A stretch of DNA of 49,319 bases from a bacterium (GTDB taxonomy: Bacteria; Actinomycetota; Acidimicrobiia; Spongiisociales; Spongiisociaceae): the NCBI GenBank assembly GCA_028820935.1, contig JAPPHZ010000020.1:1-49319 (forward strand), in the 5' to 3' direction. The first letter of the stretch is position 1. Every line of letters begins with the position of its first letter. Shown piece after piece: positions 35,505-42,798 of this stretch. The notes beneath the pieces were generated by a model. The model saw only the letters and a list, made by a program, of their open reading frames with translations, was not told where the DNA came from and did not search any database. The position numbers and the translations under genes were made by a program.

Positions 35505-35684
35505 TCGCCAAGCACCCACACCGGCCGATGATGTGGGACCGATCGGAACGGCCGGCATTGCGGGAACATACGAGACTCATGGAGCGAACAGCCGCCTCCC
35601 GGCATCCGGCCGGGCATGGCCGACCACGCTCCAACAGGATGGGTGGTGGCGGGGGCGGGGCCCGGTGCGAAGCACCGGTTTTTT
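35505..35684 (+). ncRNA. Candidate structured ncRNA of about 180 nt
   Basis: A gene-free stretch with an RNA-like layout: a possible -10 (TATACG, 35492-35497), then a closing stem in which 35507-35517 (GCCA..CACCC) pairs with 35641-35650 (GGGTG..TGGC), an inner stem CGGCCGG (35549-35555) with CCGGCCG (35606-35612) extended by GGG/CCC, and a perfect terminator at the end. The 35522-35530 segment could instead pair with 35603-35612, so two states are possible. Length and long-hairpin plan recall 6S RNA, but I cannot match its sequence. The upstream 35256-35504 shows nothing I recognise. The open frame across the region looks non-coding. Confidence 0.45.
35662..35684 (+). terminator. Strong intrinsic terminator
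   Basis: A perfect seven-pair stem CCGGTGC/GCACCGG (35662-35668 and 35672-35678) with a GAA loop, followed directly by six T. No protein-coding gene reads into it on the + strand, so it implies a non-coding transcript from upstream. Confidence 0.85.
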
Positions 35685-35727
35685 ACGACTTTTGGCGCCT
35701 GGCGATTCTTGAGGCAGAGGGCGTCAA

Positions 35728-35786
35728 ATGTGACGCTCTGATCCTGAGGTTTACCGCACCGTATGTGACGCTCTGATCCTGAGGTT
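35728..35786. repeat. Two 24-bp direct repeats with a palindrome
   Basis: Identical 24-bp copies at 35728-35751 and 35763-35786, starting ATGTGACGCTCTGATCCTG and spaced by 35 bp (start to start). The first overlaps a perfect palindrome, GCGTCA AATG TGACGC (35721-35736). Only two copies and an 11-bp interval are present. It could be an operator or a mobile-element remnant. Confidence 0.8.
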
Positions 35787-35864
35787 CCGGGCAGGACCGG
35801 TGATGCCGGGAGCCTTTGTCTCCGGCCAACTGGCGATCGTGGGCCGTGGAGACACCCCGGCTGC

Positions 35865-36557
35865 CTAAGGGTCGAGCAATTCGAGACGGGGAAGGGGGGT
35901 GATGTTGGTGGGGAGGTTGTTCCGCACGCTGTTGACCTGACGGGACACCGGGTACCAGGTCAGCTTGGAGTCGGCCAGGGGGCCTAGAAGCGGCTCGACT
36001 GCCCCGGCGGATCGGATGTCCCGGTCCAACCACAGGTCCCAATGGTCGGGTTCCAGGATCACCGGCATGCGGGTGTGGATCGGAGACAGGCCCTCGTTGG
36101 CCACCGTCGTGATGATGGCGGCACTCCGGATCCACTCCCCGGTTTCCGGATCCCTCCAGGCAGCCCAGAGACCCGCAAACGCCATCGGGGCGTCGTCGGC
36201 CATCCTCACGAAGTAGGGGTACTTCCCGGCCACGGTGTGGCCCCATTCGAAGAACCCGGTGGCCGGCAGGATGCACCGCTTGCGGCGCAACGAGTCCCGG
36301 AAGGCGGGTTTGGTGGCCACGGTCTCGGCCCTGGCGTTGATGTTGATCGGGCCCTTCCGGCCGGCGGACCAGTGGGGTATCAGGCCCCACCGGAACGACC
36401 CCAATTGCCGGGAACCCCTGTGCTCGGCCACGGCGTACACGGGGTCGGTCGGCGCCACGTTGTAGCTCGGTTCGAGACGCTCTGTCATCACGTGATCCAC
36501 GCCGAAGTAGCCGGCCAGATCGTCGGGCTCGGCGTTGATGACGTACCGCCCACACAT
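35865..36557 (-). CDS. SRAP (YedK/HMCES-type) abasic-site protein
   Basis: Forms a covalent thiazolidine cross-link to abasic sites in single-stranded DNA; 230 aa. The catalytic Cys2 in MCGRYVI becomes the N-terminus after Met removal. Other conserved residues: PSYNVAPTDPVYAV, WGLIPHW, NINARAETVATKPAFRDSL, GFFEW (Glu) and HTRMPVIL (His). The ATG at 36557 is fixed by the invariant MCGRY; longer upstream frames are spurious. It is divergent from rnpB. Confidence 0.94.
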   Translation of the reverse strand: MCGRYVINAEPDDLAGYFGVDHVMTERLEPSYNVAPTDPVYAVAEHRGSRQLGSFRWGLIPHWSAGRKGPININARAETVATKPAFRDSLRRKRCILPATGFFEWGHTVAGKYPYFVRMADDAPMAFAGLWAAWRDPETGEWIRSAAIITTVANEGLSPIHTRMPVILEPDHWDLWLDRDIRSAGAVEPLLGPLADSKLTWYPVSRQVNSVRNNLPTNITPLPRLELLDP

Positions 36558-36623
36558 GCGGTGGCACAGGTTACCGGCCACTTGCGCGTTCGCCCCGGCA
36601 GGCCATTGGACATGGACCGTCAC

Positions 36624-36629
36624 TATCCT
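36624..36629 (+). promoter_or_regulatory. Probable -10 box of rnpB
   Basis: TATCCT sits seven bases before the inferred 5' end of RNase P RNA (about 36637). No clear -35 is visible at the expected spacing. Confidence 0.4.
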
Positions 36630-36636
36630 GTCCGTC

Positions 36637-37010
36637 TGCGGCGAGTTCGCCAGACGGCCGCGGTTGCCCAGGGCAATCGAGGAAAGTCCGGACTCCACAG
36701 GACAGGGAGCTGGGTAACGCCCAGGCGGGGCGACCCGACGGAAAGTGCCACAGAGATCAGACCGCCGATGGCCCTTTCGGGGGCACAGGCAAGGGTGAAA
36801 CGGTGGTGTAAGAGACCACCAGCACCCCGGGAGACCGGGGTGGCTGGCAAACCCCTCCCGGAGCAAGGTCAAGCAGAGGCGTCGGTGGTCCGCCGGTCAA
36901 GCTTCGGGTGGACCGCACCGAGGTCTGGCGGCAACGCAGACCCCAGATGGATGGCCGTCGCCCGCTTGAGGCGGGTACAGAATCCGGCTTACCGGCGGAC
37001 TCGTCGCACC
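36637..37010 (+). ncRNA. rnpB: RNase P RNA
   Basis: Catalytic RNA of RNase P, which matures tRNA 5' ends; about 374 nt. The universally conserved 5' core GAGGAAAGTCCGG is at 36679-36691 and the matching 3' core ACAGAATCCGGCTTAC at 36977-36992. The ends pair as helix P1: GCGGCGAGT (36638-36646) with ACTCGTCGC (36999-37007), one G-T pair. Internal GGGTGAAACGGTGG and AGAGACCACCAGC regions match bacterial type A. Ends are set by P1. I see no clear terminator; a minus-strand gene begins to converge from 37038. Confidence 0.96.
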
Positions 37011-37037
37011 CTTGCAGAACCCCTTGGAACTGACGGT

Positions 37038-37436
37038 CTATGTTTGGTCGGTGGGGCGGGGCCGGCCCCCGAATGCCCCGGCGACGTGGCCGATGACGGC
37101 GGCGACCAGCGCGAACCCTGCCAGGGTCAGCGGGCCGGCGGGGCTACCCGCCACCAGGCTGAACGAGGCCACCACCGCGTATACCGTCAGGGCGGCCACG
37201 GCGCCGTGCATGCGGGCGAAGAACGGCGGAACCAGGCGGCCCGCTACGTATCCCGCCACATGCTCGCCGCCGAACAGGGCTACGGCCAGGATCACCCAGG
37301 TGATGGTGTCGCCGGTCTCGATGCCTGCACGGTCGCCGAGCCACAGGACGGCCAGGCCGATCAGCCCGGCGAAGACCATCGAGAGCAGACCTGCCACCGC
37401 CCCGAGGCCCACGGCAACCAGGTTGATCGACTTCAT
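37038..37436 (-). CDS. Four-helix membrane protein
   Basis: A 132-aa hydrophobic protein with about four transmembrane helices (VGLGAVAGLLSMVFAGLIGL; TITWVILAVALFGGEHVAGY; VAALTVYAVVASFSLVAGS; LTLAGFALVAAVIGHVAGAF). Gly-rich helices resemble TIGR04086/YrzE-like small membrane proteins, but the match is loose. No catalytic motif. It converges on rnpB and is divergent from the aquaporin. Confidence 0.7.
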   Translation of the reverse strand: MKSINLVAVGLGAVAGLLSMVFAGLIGLAVLWLGDRAGIETGDTITWVILAVALFGGEHVAGYVAGRLVPPFFARMHGAVAALTVYAVVASFSLVAGSPAGPLTLAGFALVAAVIGHVAGAFGGRPRPTDQT

Positions 37437-37588
37437 GACCCGATTCGCTCTCCGACCACGGCGGTCAGCATACGGAGCAACCCGGCCACTCGGGCCGTGC
37501 CGGTTCCTCGGCCGCGATGAAACGCCCGGGCGGGGCGGCAGGTCTAACCTGCGACAAATAGCTCACTCTCGAACAGGGGAGGCCCGTC

Positions 37589-38230
37589 TTGACTGGTTCA
37601 CTCAACAAATACCTAGCCGAGTTGCTGGGGGCGTTCGTGCTGATCGGCGTCGGCTCCATGGCGATTCTCAGCTCGGGCGGAAGCATCGTTGCCATAGCCT
37701 TCGGGTTCGGTCTGGCCCTTCTGATCGCGCTGTACATGTTCGGCTCGGTGTCCGGCGGTCACTACAACCCTGCCGTCACGCTGGCCCAGCTTATCCGGGG
37801 CGAGATCACCGCCGCCGATGCGGTCGGATACATCGTGGCCCAGCTCGCCGGTGCGGTTCTGGCTTCGGGCCTGGTGGCCGCCGTGCTGGGCGCTTCGGCG
37901 GTCGGGAGGACCGTGGTGGGGGACGGTTCGGATGTCGGTTCGATCTGGGTTCTGGCTCTCGAGGCACTGTTCACCGCCTTCCTGGTGATAGTCATCCTGC
38001 GTGTCACCTCGGGCGAGAACGCCACCGCTCCCGTCGTCATCGGTCTGACGCTGGTAGTGATCCACCTGGCGCTGGTTCCTATTACGGGCGCTTCCGTCAA
38101 CCCGGTGAGGAGCCTCGGCCCCGCCATCGTGGCTGCGGAGTTCACCGACGCCTGGGCCTACATCGTGGGTCCGCTGGTAGGTGGTGCGGTGGCGGTCTAC
38201 GTGGACCGTTTCATCAACACCGAGTCCTGA
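37589..38230 (+). CDS. MIP-family aquaporin
   Basis: Six-helix channel for water or small neutral solutes, 213 aa. The first half-helix motif is canonical, SGGHYNPAVTLAQLI. The second reads GASVNPVRSLGPA, i.e. NPV instead of NPA, followed by the conserved Arg of the selectivity filter. The TTG start at 37589 is supported by GGGGAGG six bases upstream. It is a single-gene unit ending at a strong terminator. Whether it carries water or glycerol cannot be read directly. Confidence 0.92.
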   Translation: MTGSLNKYLAELLGAFVLIGVGSMAILSSGGSIVAIAFGFGLALLIALYMFGSVSGGHYNPAVTLAQLIRGEITAADAVGYIVAQLAGAVLASGLVAAVLGASAVGRTVVGDGSDVGSIWVLALEALFTAFLVIVILRVTSGENATAPVVIGLTLVVIHLALVPITGASVNPVRSLGPAIVAAEFTDAWAYIVGPLVGGAVAVYVDRFINTES

Positions 38231-38231
38231 G

Positions 38232-38256
38232 AAAGGCCTTCCTCCTCAGGCCTTTT
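38232..38256 (+). terminator. Intrinsic terminator after aquaporin
   Basis: AAAGGCC (38232-38238) pairs with GGCCTTT (38249-38255) around a 10-base loop, followed by a short T run. It lies immediately after the aquaporin stop. Confidence 0.8.
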
Positions 38257-38387
38257 GAGGTACGGGGTCGGTAACTTCTCCCGGCCCCGTACCTTCCGCT
38301 TCCAGGTCAGCCGTCTCCTGCCGGGCACCGGGTGCGATGCAGATCCCGCCCGGATCGGGAGGACGGACCGCTGATAAGCTTCGCGCC

Positions 38388-39422
38388 ATGACGGACTTCT
38401 CGTGGCCGGAGGTGCTGGGCACCATCTCCCGGGGCGCCGACCTGAACCGCACCCAGGCGCGCCAGGCCATGCGCCAGGTGATGGGCGGACTCGCCTCCCC
38501 GGCTCAGATTGCCGGCCTGATCGTGGCGCTCCGTATGAAGGGAGAGACGGTCGAGGAGATGGGCGGTCTGGTCGACGGCATGGTGGAGGCGGCGGTCCGG
38601 GTCGACCTCGGCGACGCCGATCCCGTGGACATCGTGGGTACAGGAGGCGATCGTTCCGGGACGTTCAATATCTCCACCACCGCCTCCTTCGTGGCGGCCG
38701 GCGCCGGCGTCCCGATCGCCAAGCACGGCAACCGGTCGATGTCTTCCAAGTGCGGCTCGGCAGACGTCCTGGAGGCCCTAGGGGTGATCATCGACCTGCC
38801 GACAGAGAGGAACCGCCGGTTGTTCATGGACACGGGCTACGCATTCTTCCTGGCGCCGGTCTACCACCCGGCCATGCGCTTCGCCGGGCCGGTCCGCAAG
38901 GAACTCGGCATTCCCACGGTCTTCAATTACCTGGGTCCGCTGAGCAATCCGGCCGGGGTGCGGAAGTACGCGCTCGGGGTGGCGGATGGACGCATGGCCG
39001 AGCGCATGGTCCGAGTGCTGAGCCTCCGGGGTTCGGAGCGAGCCCTCGTATTCCACGGCTCGGACGGTTTGGACGAGCTCACCGTGAGCGGTCCTTCCGT
39101 GGTCTGGCAGCTTGACGGAGGCCAGGTGTCCAGAACCGAAGTGTCGCCCCGAGGGGTGGGTCTGGGACCGGCGCCCGTGTCCGATCTCCTGGGAGGAACC
39201 GCCGAGGTGAACGCGGGCATCACCCGCCGCGTACTGGAAGGTGAACCCGGTCCCTGCCGGGATGTCTCCCTGCTGAACGCGGCGGCCGCCATCGTGGCAT
39301 CCGGCCTTACGGACGACCTGGCCGAAGCGGTTGGTGTGGCGGCCGAGTCGATCGACGGCGGCGCGGCCGGTGACGTCCTGGACCGGGTGGTAACCCGGAG
39401 CCTGGAGTTGGCCGGCGACTGA
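38388..39422 (+). CDS. trpD: Anthranilate phosphoribosyltransferase
   Basis: Second step of tryptophan synthesis, transferring phosphoribose to anthranilate; 344 aa. Motifs: GETVEEMGGLVDGMVEAAV, the PRPP loop VDIVGTGGDRSGTFNISTTA, AKHGNRSMSSKCGSADVLEA, FFLAPVYHPAM and NYLGPLSNPAG. ATG 38388 fits family length. No other trp genes are in the window, so the pathway genes are dispersed. It lies 74 bp before the putative selenoprotein gene with no visible terminator between them. Confidence 0.95.
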   Translation: MTDFSWPEVLGTISRGADLNRTQARQAMRQVMGGLASPAQIAGLIVALRMKGETVEEMGGLVDGMVEAAVRVDLGDADPVDIVGTGGDRSGTFNISTTASFVAAGAGVPIAKHGNRSMSSKCGSADVLEALGVIIDLPTERNRRLFMDTGYAFFLAPVYHPAMRFAGPVRKELGIPTVFNYLGPLSNPAGVRKYALGVADGRMAERMVRVLSLRGSERALVFHGSDGLDELTVSGPSVVWQLDGGQVSRTEVSPRGVGLGPAPVSDLLGGTAEVNAGITRRVLEGEPGPCRDVSLLNAAAAIVASGLTDDLAEAVGVAAESIDGGAAGDVLDRVVTRSLELAGD

Positions 39423-39496
39423 TCCCGTACGTTCTCCGGAGATCTCCATCCGGATGGCGCACGTTTACATCCGTCCGATGCTTATCATCCCGGTGT

Positions 39497-40246
39497 ATGA
39501 GAGGCCGTAACCGAGTAGTGGGCGCCCTCCTGGCGTCCGTGATCGTCCTAGGGGCATGTGGCGGCGGCTCGGGCGGGCAGGCCACACCCGAACCCGCCCA
39601 GCCGGCTACCACTTCAGCGGTGACTACGGCCGCGGCCGCTGCTCCCAGCCCCACCGTTTCGGAGGGTTCTTCTGCCGAGTCCTCCACGACCGCGGCCGCT
39701 GCGACTGCCGAGACGACCGTGGCGACCGAACCTGCCGCCACCCCGGAGACGACTGCGGTCACGGAAACTACCGCCGCTCCGGAACCGACCGCTGCTCCGG
39801 AGACGACTGCCGTCACGGAGCCCGCCTTCGTCCCCGAGGGCCCTCCCATCCCGGCCCTGACCTTGGAACTGGACGACGGGACCACCTTCGTCACGACCGA
39901 AGCCACCCGGCCCGTCCTCTACCTGTTCTGGGCGGAGTGGTGACCGTCATGCCGACGGGAGTTGCCCGTCGTCGACTCTGTGGCCGCCGAGTACGCCGGC
40001 CAGGTGGACGTGATCGCGGTTGCCTGGGCCTCGACGTACGACAAGACGGCCTCCGCAGCCCGCGGATTCCTGACCTCGGGGGCCACCCGCTGGCTACTGG
40101 ATGAGGACAATTCGATTTTCGCCGCCTTCGAGGTGACCTACCAGCCGGTCGGGGTGTTCGCGGTTAGTGGTGTCGAGGTCAACCGCTGGTTCGGTTCCAT
40201 CCCCGAGCAGGAGCTCCGCCAGGCGTTCACGGACGCCCTGGCGTAG
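39497..40246 (+). CDS. Putative selenocysteine thioredoxin-like lipoprotein (UxxC), TGA recoded
   Basis: One frame of 249 codons interrupted only by TGA at codon 149 (39941-39943). N-terminus: lipoprotein signal with lipobox LGAC (Cys21), then an Ala/Thr/Glu-rich linker to about residue 115. A TlpA/ResA-type thioredoxin fold follows: LYLFWAEW, then [TGA]PSC, then RRELPVVDSVAAEYAG and the cis-Pro region VTYQPVGVF. Family members have WCxxC here, so TGA stands exactly at the first redox Cys; Cys152 is kept. A hairpin 16 bases later (39953-39971) meets bacterial SECIS rules. The likely product is an extracytoplasmic thiol oxidoreductase. The alternative is a Cys-to-stop mutation. No selABC genes are in the window. 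Its stop abuts the convergent lipoprotein gene. Confidence 0.7.
39953..39971 (+). promoter_or_regulatory. Candidate bacterial SECIS hairpin
   Basis: CGACGGG pairs perfectly with CCCGTCG around the five-base loop AGTTG. The loop starts 16 bases after the TGA and has G in its second position, matching published bacterial SECIS criteria (loop 16-37 nt from UGA, a G in the first two loop bases). A competing shorter hairpin, CCGTC/GACGG at 39944-39958, is also possible. Confidence 0.6.
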
Positions 40247-42643
40247 TTACAGGGCGGTGGCGATGGTGAGGGTGTAGGTGCCCGTTCCATCCCCGAAGCT
40301 GGTCACCTCGACGTAGTAGGTGCCTGTGCTCGGCGCCAACCAAATGAGCCGGGACGCTGTCGAGTCGCCATAGTCGTCGTTACCGTCCAGCCATATGCCG
40401 TCGGCGTCGTATAGGTCGAGTACGGAGTCTTGGAGGGTTCCGAGGGTTAGGTCCAGGTCGTAGAACTCCCCCTCTGTGGCTTGGAAGGCGAAGTAGTCGC
40501 CGTCGCCTTCGTATTCCATCTCGCCCTCGACGGCGATGCCTAGCTCGACGGCTGTTGCGTTTGCTGTCGAATTCGGGTGGTCGTCCGTGATGTCCGAGAT
40601 GGTGATGGTGAGGGTGTAGGTGCCGGTGCTGGTGTCGAAGCTGGTCACCTGGACGTAGTAGGTGCCTGTGCTCGGCGCCAACCAAATGAGCCGGGACGCT
40701 GTCGAGTCGCCATAGTCGTCGTTACCGTCCAGCCAGGTGGCGTCGGCGTCGTATAGCTCGAGGACGGAGTCTTGGAGGGTTCCGAGGGTCACTTCTATGT
40801 CGTAGATTTCGCCCTCTGTGGCTTGGAAGGCGAAGAAGTCAGCGTCGTCTGCGTATTCCAGTTCTCCTTGGTTGGCCACGTCGAGCTCGACGGCTGTTGC
40901 GCCGTCTGCCGAATTCGGGTGGTCGTCTGTGATTTCTGAGACAGCGATGGTGAGGGTGTAGGCGCCGGTGTCGAAGCCGGTGACTTGGACGTAGTAGCTA
41001 CCCGTGCTCGGTGCGTACCAGGTTATGTTGTCGTTGCCGGCCTGTCCGGTCAGCCAGTTGCCGTCGGCGTCGAATATGTCCAGTACCGAGTCCTGGAGGG
41101 TTCCGAGGGTTACGTCCAGTTCATAGAACTCGCCCTCTGTGGCTTCGAACGTGAAGAAGTCACGATCGTCTGCGTATTCCATCTCGCCCTCGACGGCGAT
41201 GCCTAGCTCGACGGCTGTTGCGTTTGCTGTCGAATTCGGGTGGTCGTCTGTGATGTCTGAGATGGTGATGGTGAGGGTGTACGTGCCGGTGCCGGGTCCG
41301 AAGCTGGTGACTTCGACGTGGTAGGGGCCGGTGCCGGGTGCTTGCCATATGAGCCGCGATGCTGTCGAGTCGCCGTAGTCGTCGTTACCGGCCAGCGGGT
41401 GGCCTTCGGCGTCGTATAGGTCGAGTACGGAGTCTTCGAGGGTTCCGAGCGTGACGTCCAGTTCGTAGTACTCGCCCTCTGTGGCTTCGAAGGTGAAGAA
41501 GTCACGATCGTCCGCGTACTCCAACTCGCCAGGGACGGACACGCCGATCTCAACCGGTGTCGCCTCCCCGAGCAACTCGTCCGAAGGGAGCGCGCCGGTC
41601 GCCGACCACGCTAGGTCCGGAACGCAGTCGAACAGGCCGGGGAGGAAGTCAAAGAGCCCGGGGTCGTCGGCGGAGCCCGTGAGGAGGCTTGTCCAGTCGG
41701 TGTCGGTTACCCATTCGCGAAGGCAGGATGCTTCCTCCTCGCTGAGGTCTTCGAGGGTCATGCCGGTTTCCTCGAGCATGGACGAGATGAACATGTCGGG
41801 GGCGCACTCGATCAGATCGGCGGCGAATCCCATGAGTCCGGATGGGTCGTCGGCGGAGCCGGTGAGGAGGTTTGTCCAGTCGGTGTCGGTTACCCATTCG
41901 CGAAGGCAGGATGCTTCCTCCTCGCTGAGGTCTTCGAGGGTGAGGCCCGTTTCCTCGAGCATGAGTGAGACGATCAGATCTCGATTGCAGGTCAAGAAGG
42001 CCGTGGTGACATCCCGTGTCACTTCCGTGTCATCAACCGACAGGGCCAGCATGGTGGCAACCACGTCGAGCCCGGCCACCCACTCGGCCAGGCAGGCCTC
42101 CGTGTCCGCGTCCAATTCGAATGCCTCGTCCTCTCCCAATCCTGCGACCATCGTGGAAAGGAACACGGCTTGGGCGGTCTCAGGAGCGAGGCACGAGAAG
42201 ATCAAGATCACCCACGCTTCCGGGGTCTCTGACTCCGACATGACCGGCCGGGCCAGCACCGACTCCAATGTGTCGCCATCGAACGTGTCGCGGACACACT
42301 CCTGCTCGGACGTGGCGAGAGCGTCGAACACGTCTCCCCATTCGGTATGGGCATCCACCCGGAGATCGAAGTCGGAGGTGGCTCCGGTCGTATCGGGTGG
42401 GACCGTCGTCGTGCTGCTCGGCGCGGTTGTCGTGCTGCCTGAAGTCGTTGTTGTTGGAGTCGTAGTAGTAGTGGTGGTGGTGCTTGGCGTCGTTGTCGTG
42501 TTGCTCGCGGCTGCGGACGTCGACTCCGGCGTCGAGTCGCCCCCGCACCCCGCTAGGGCGATGATGACAGCCAGGGCGCCAAGTGTCGGGATCCAATGGA
42601 CTCGAAAAGGGGTTGCCAACGGTTCCGCCTGACCGTTCGACAT
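40247..42643 (-). CDS. Secreted lipoprotein with cysteine repeats and four PPC domains
   Basis: A large exported protein, 798 aa. The N-terminus has a hydrophobic segment and lipobox IALAGC, then a Thr-rich linker. Residues about 95-365 hold Cys-bearing helical repeats, including two nearly identical copies with a 61-residue period (EEASCLREWVTDTDW). Residues about 375-798 hold four pre-peptidase C-terminal (PPC-like) beta domains, each with FFTFEATEGE, SVLDLYDADG and GTYTLTI-type strands, period about 114 residues. No peptidase domain is present. It is probably a surface binding or structural protein. ATG 42643 has AGGAGA upstream. The gene's stop directly abuts that of the selenoprotein gene. 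Confidence 0.85.
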   Translation of the reverse strand: MSNGQAEPLATPFRVHWIPTLGALAVIIALAGCGGDSTPESTSAAASNTTTTPSTTTTTTTTPTTTTSGSTTTAPSSTTTVPPDTTGATSDFDLRVDAHTEWGDVFDALATSEQECVRDTFDGDTLESVLARPVMSESETPEAWVILIFSCLAPETAQAVFLSTMVAGLGEDEAFELDADTEACLAEWVAGLDVVATMLALSVDDTEVTRDVTTAFLTCNRDLIVSLMLEETGLTLEDLSEEEASCLREWVTDTDWTNLLTGSADDPSGLMGFAADLIECAPDMFISSMLEETGMTLEDLSEEEASCLREWVTDTDWTSLLTGSADDPGLFDFLPGLFDCVPDLAWSATGALPSDELLGEATPVEIGVSVPGELEYADDRDFFTFEATEGEYYELDVTLGTLEDSVLDLYDAEGHPLAGNDDYGDSTASRLIWQAPGTGPYHVEVTSFGPGTGTYTLTITISDITDDHPNSTANATAVELGIAVEGEMEYADDRDFFTFEATEGEFYELDVTLGTLQDSVLDIFDADGNWLTGQAGNDNITWYAPSTGSYYVQVTGFDTGAYTLTIAVSEITDDHPNSADGATAVELDVANQGELEYADDADFFAFQATEGEIYDIEVTLGTLQDSVLELYDADATWLDGNDDYGDSTASRLIWLAPSTGTYYVQVTSFDTSTGTYTLTITISDITDDHPNSTANATAVELGIAVEGEMEYEGDGDYFAFQATEGEFYDLDLTLGTLQDSVLDLYDADGIWLDGNDDYGDSTASRLIWLAPSTGTYYVEVTSFGDGTGTYTLTIATAL
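40311..40735. repeat. 83-bp identical repeats within the PPC region
   Basis: Bases 40311-40393 are identical to 40653-40735 (offset 342 bp, 114 codons). A similar identical run of about 70 bp recurs at 41690-41758 and 41873-41941 (offset 183 bp) in the Cys-repeat region. Identity including third positions implies recent duplication or gene conversion. Confidence 0.85.
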
Positions 42644-42798
42644 CGTGTCTCCTGCATCTGGTTCCGACCGCGAGACACAGCCTAGGTTCGCGGGGCCGGT
42701 TACAGGCGCACACCGGTCCGAAGCAGCGCGTCCAGCAACTCCGTGATCGTTAGGTCAAGTTGGTCTCGGACACCGGGAGACGACGCAGCAGAGTCGGC

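Noticed and set aside
35498..35776. 92-aa ORF across the intergenic region
   Set aside because: It runs through the strong terminator and repeats, has no ribosome site, and its composition is low-complexity.
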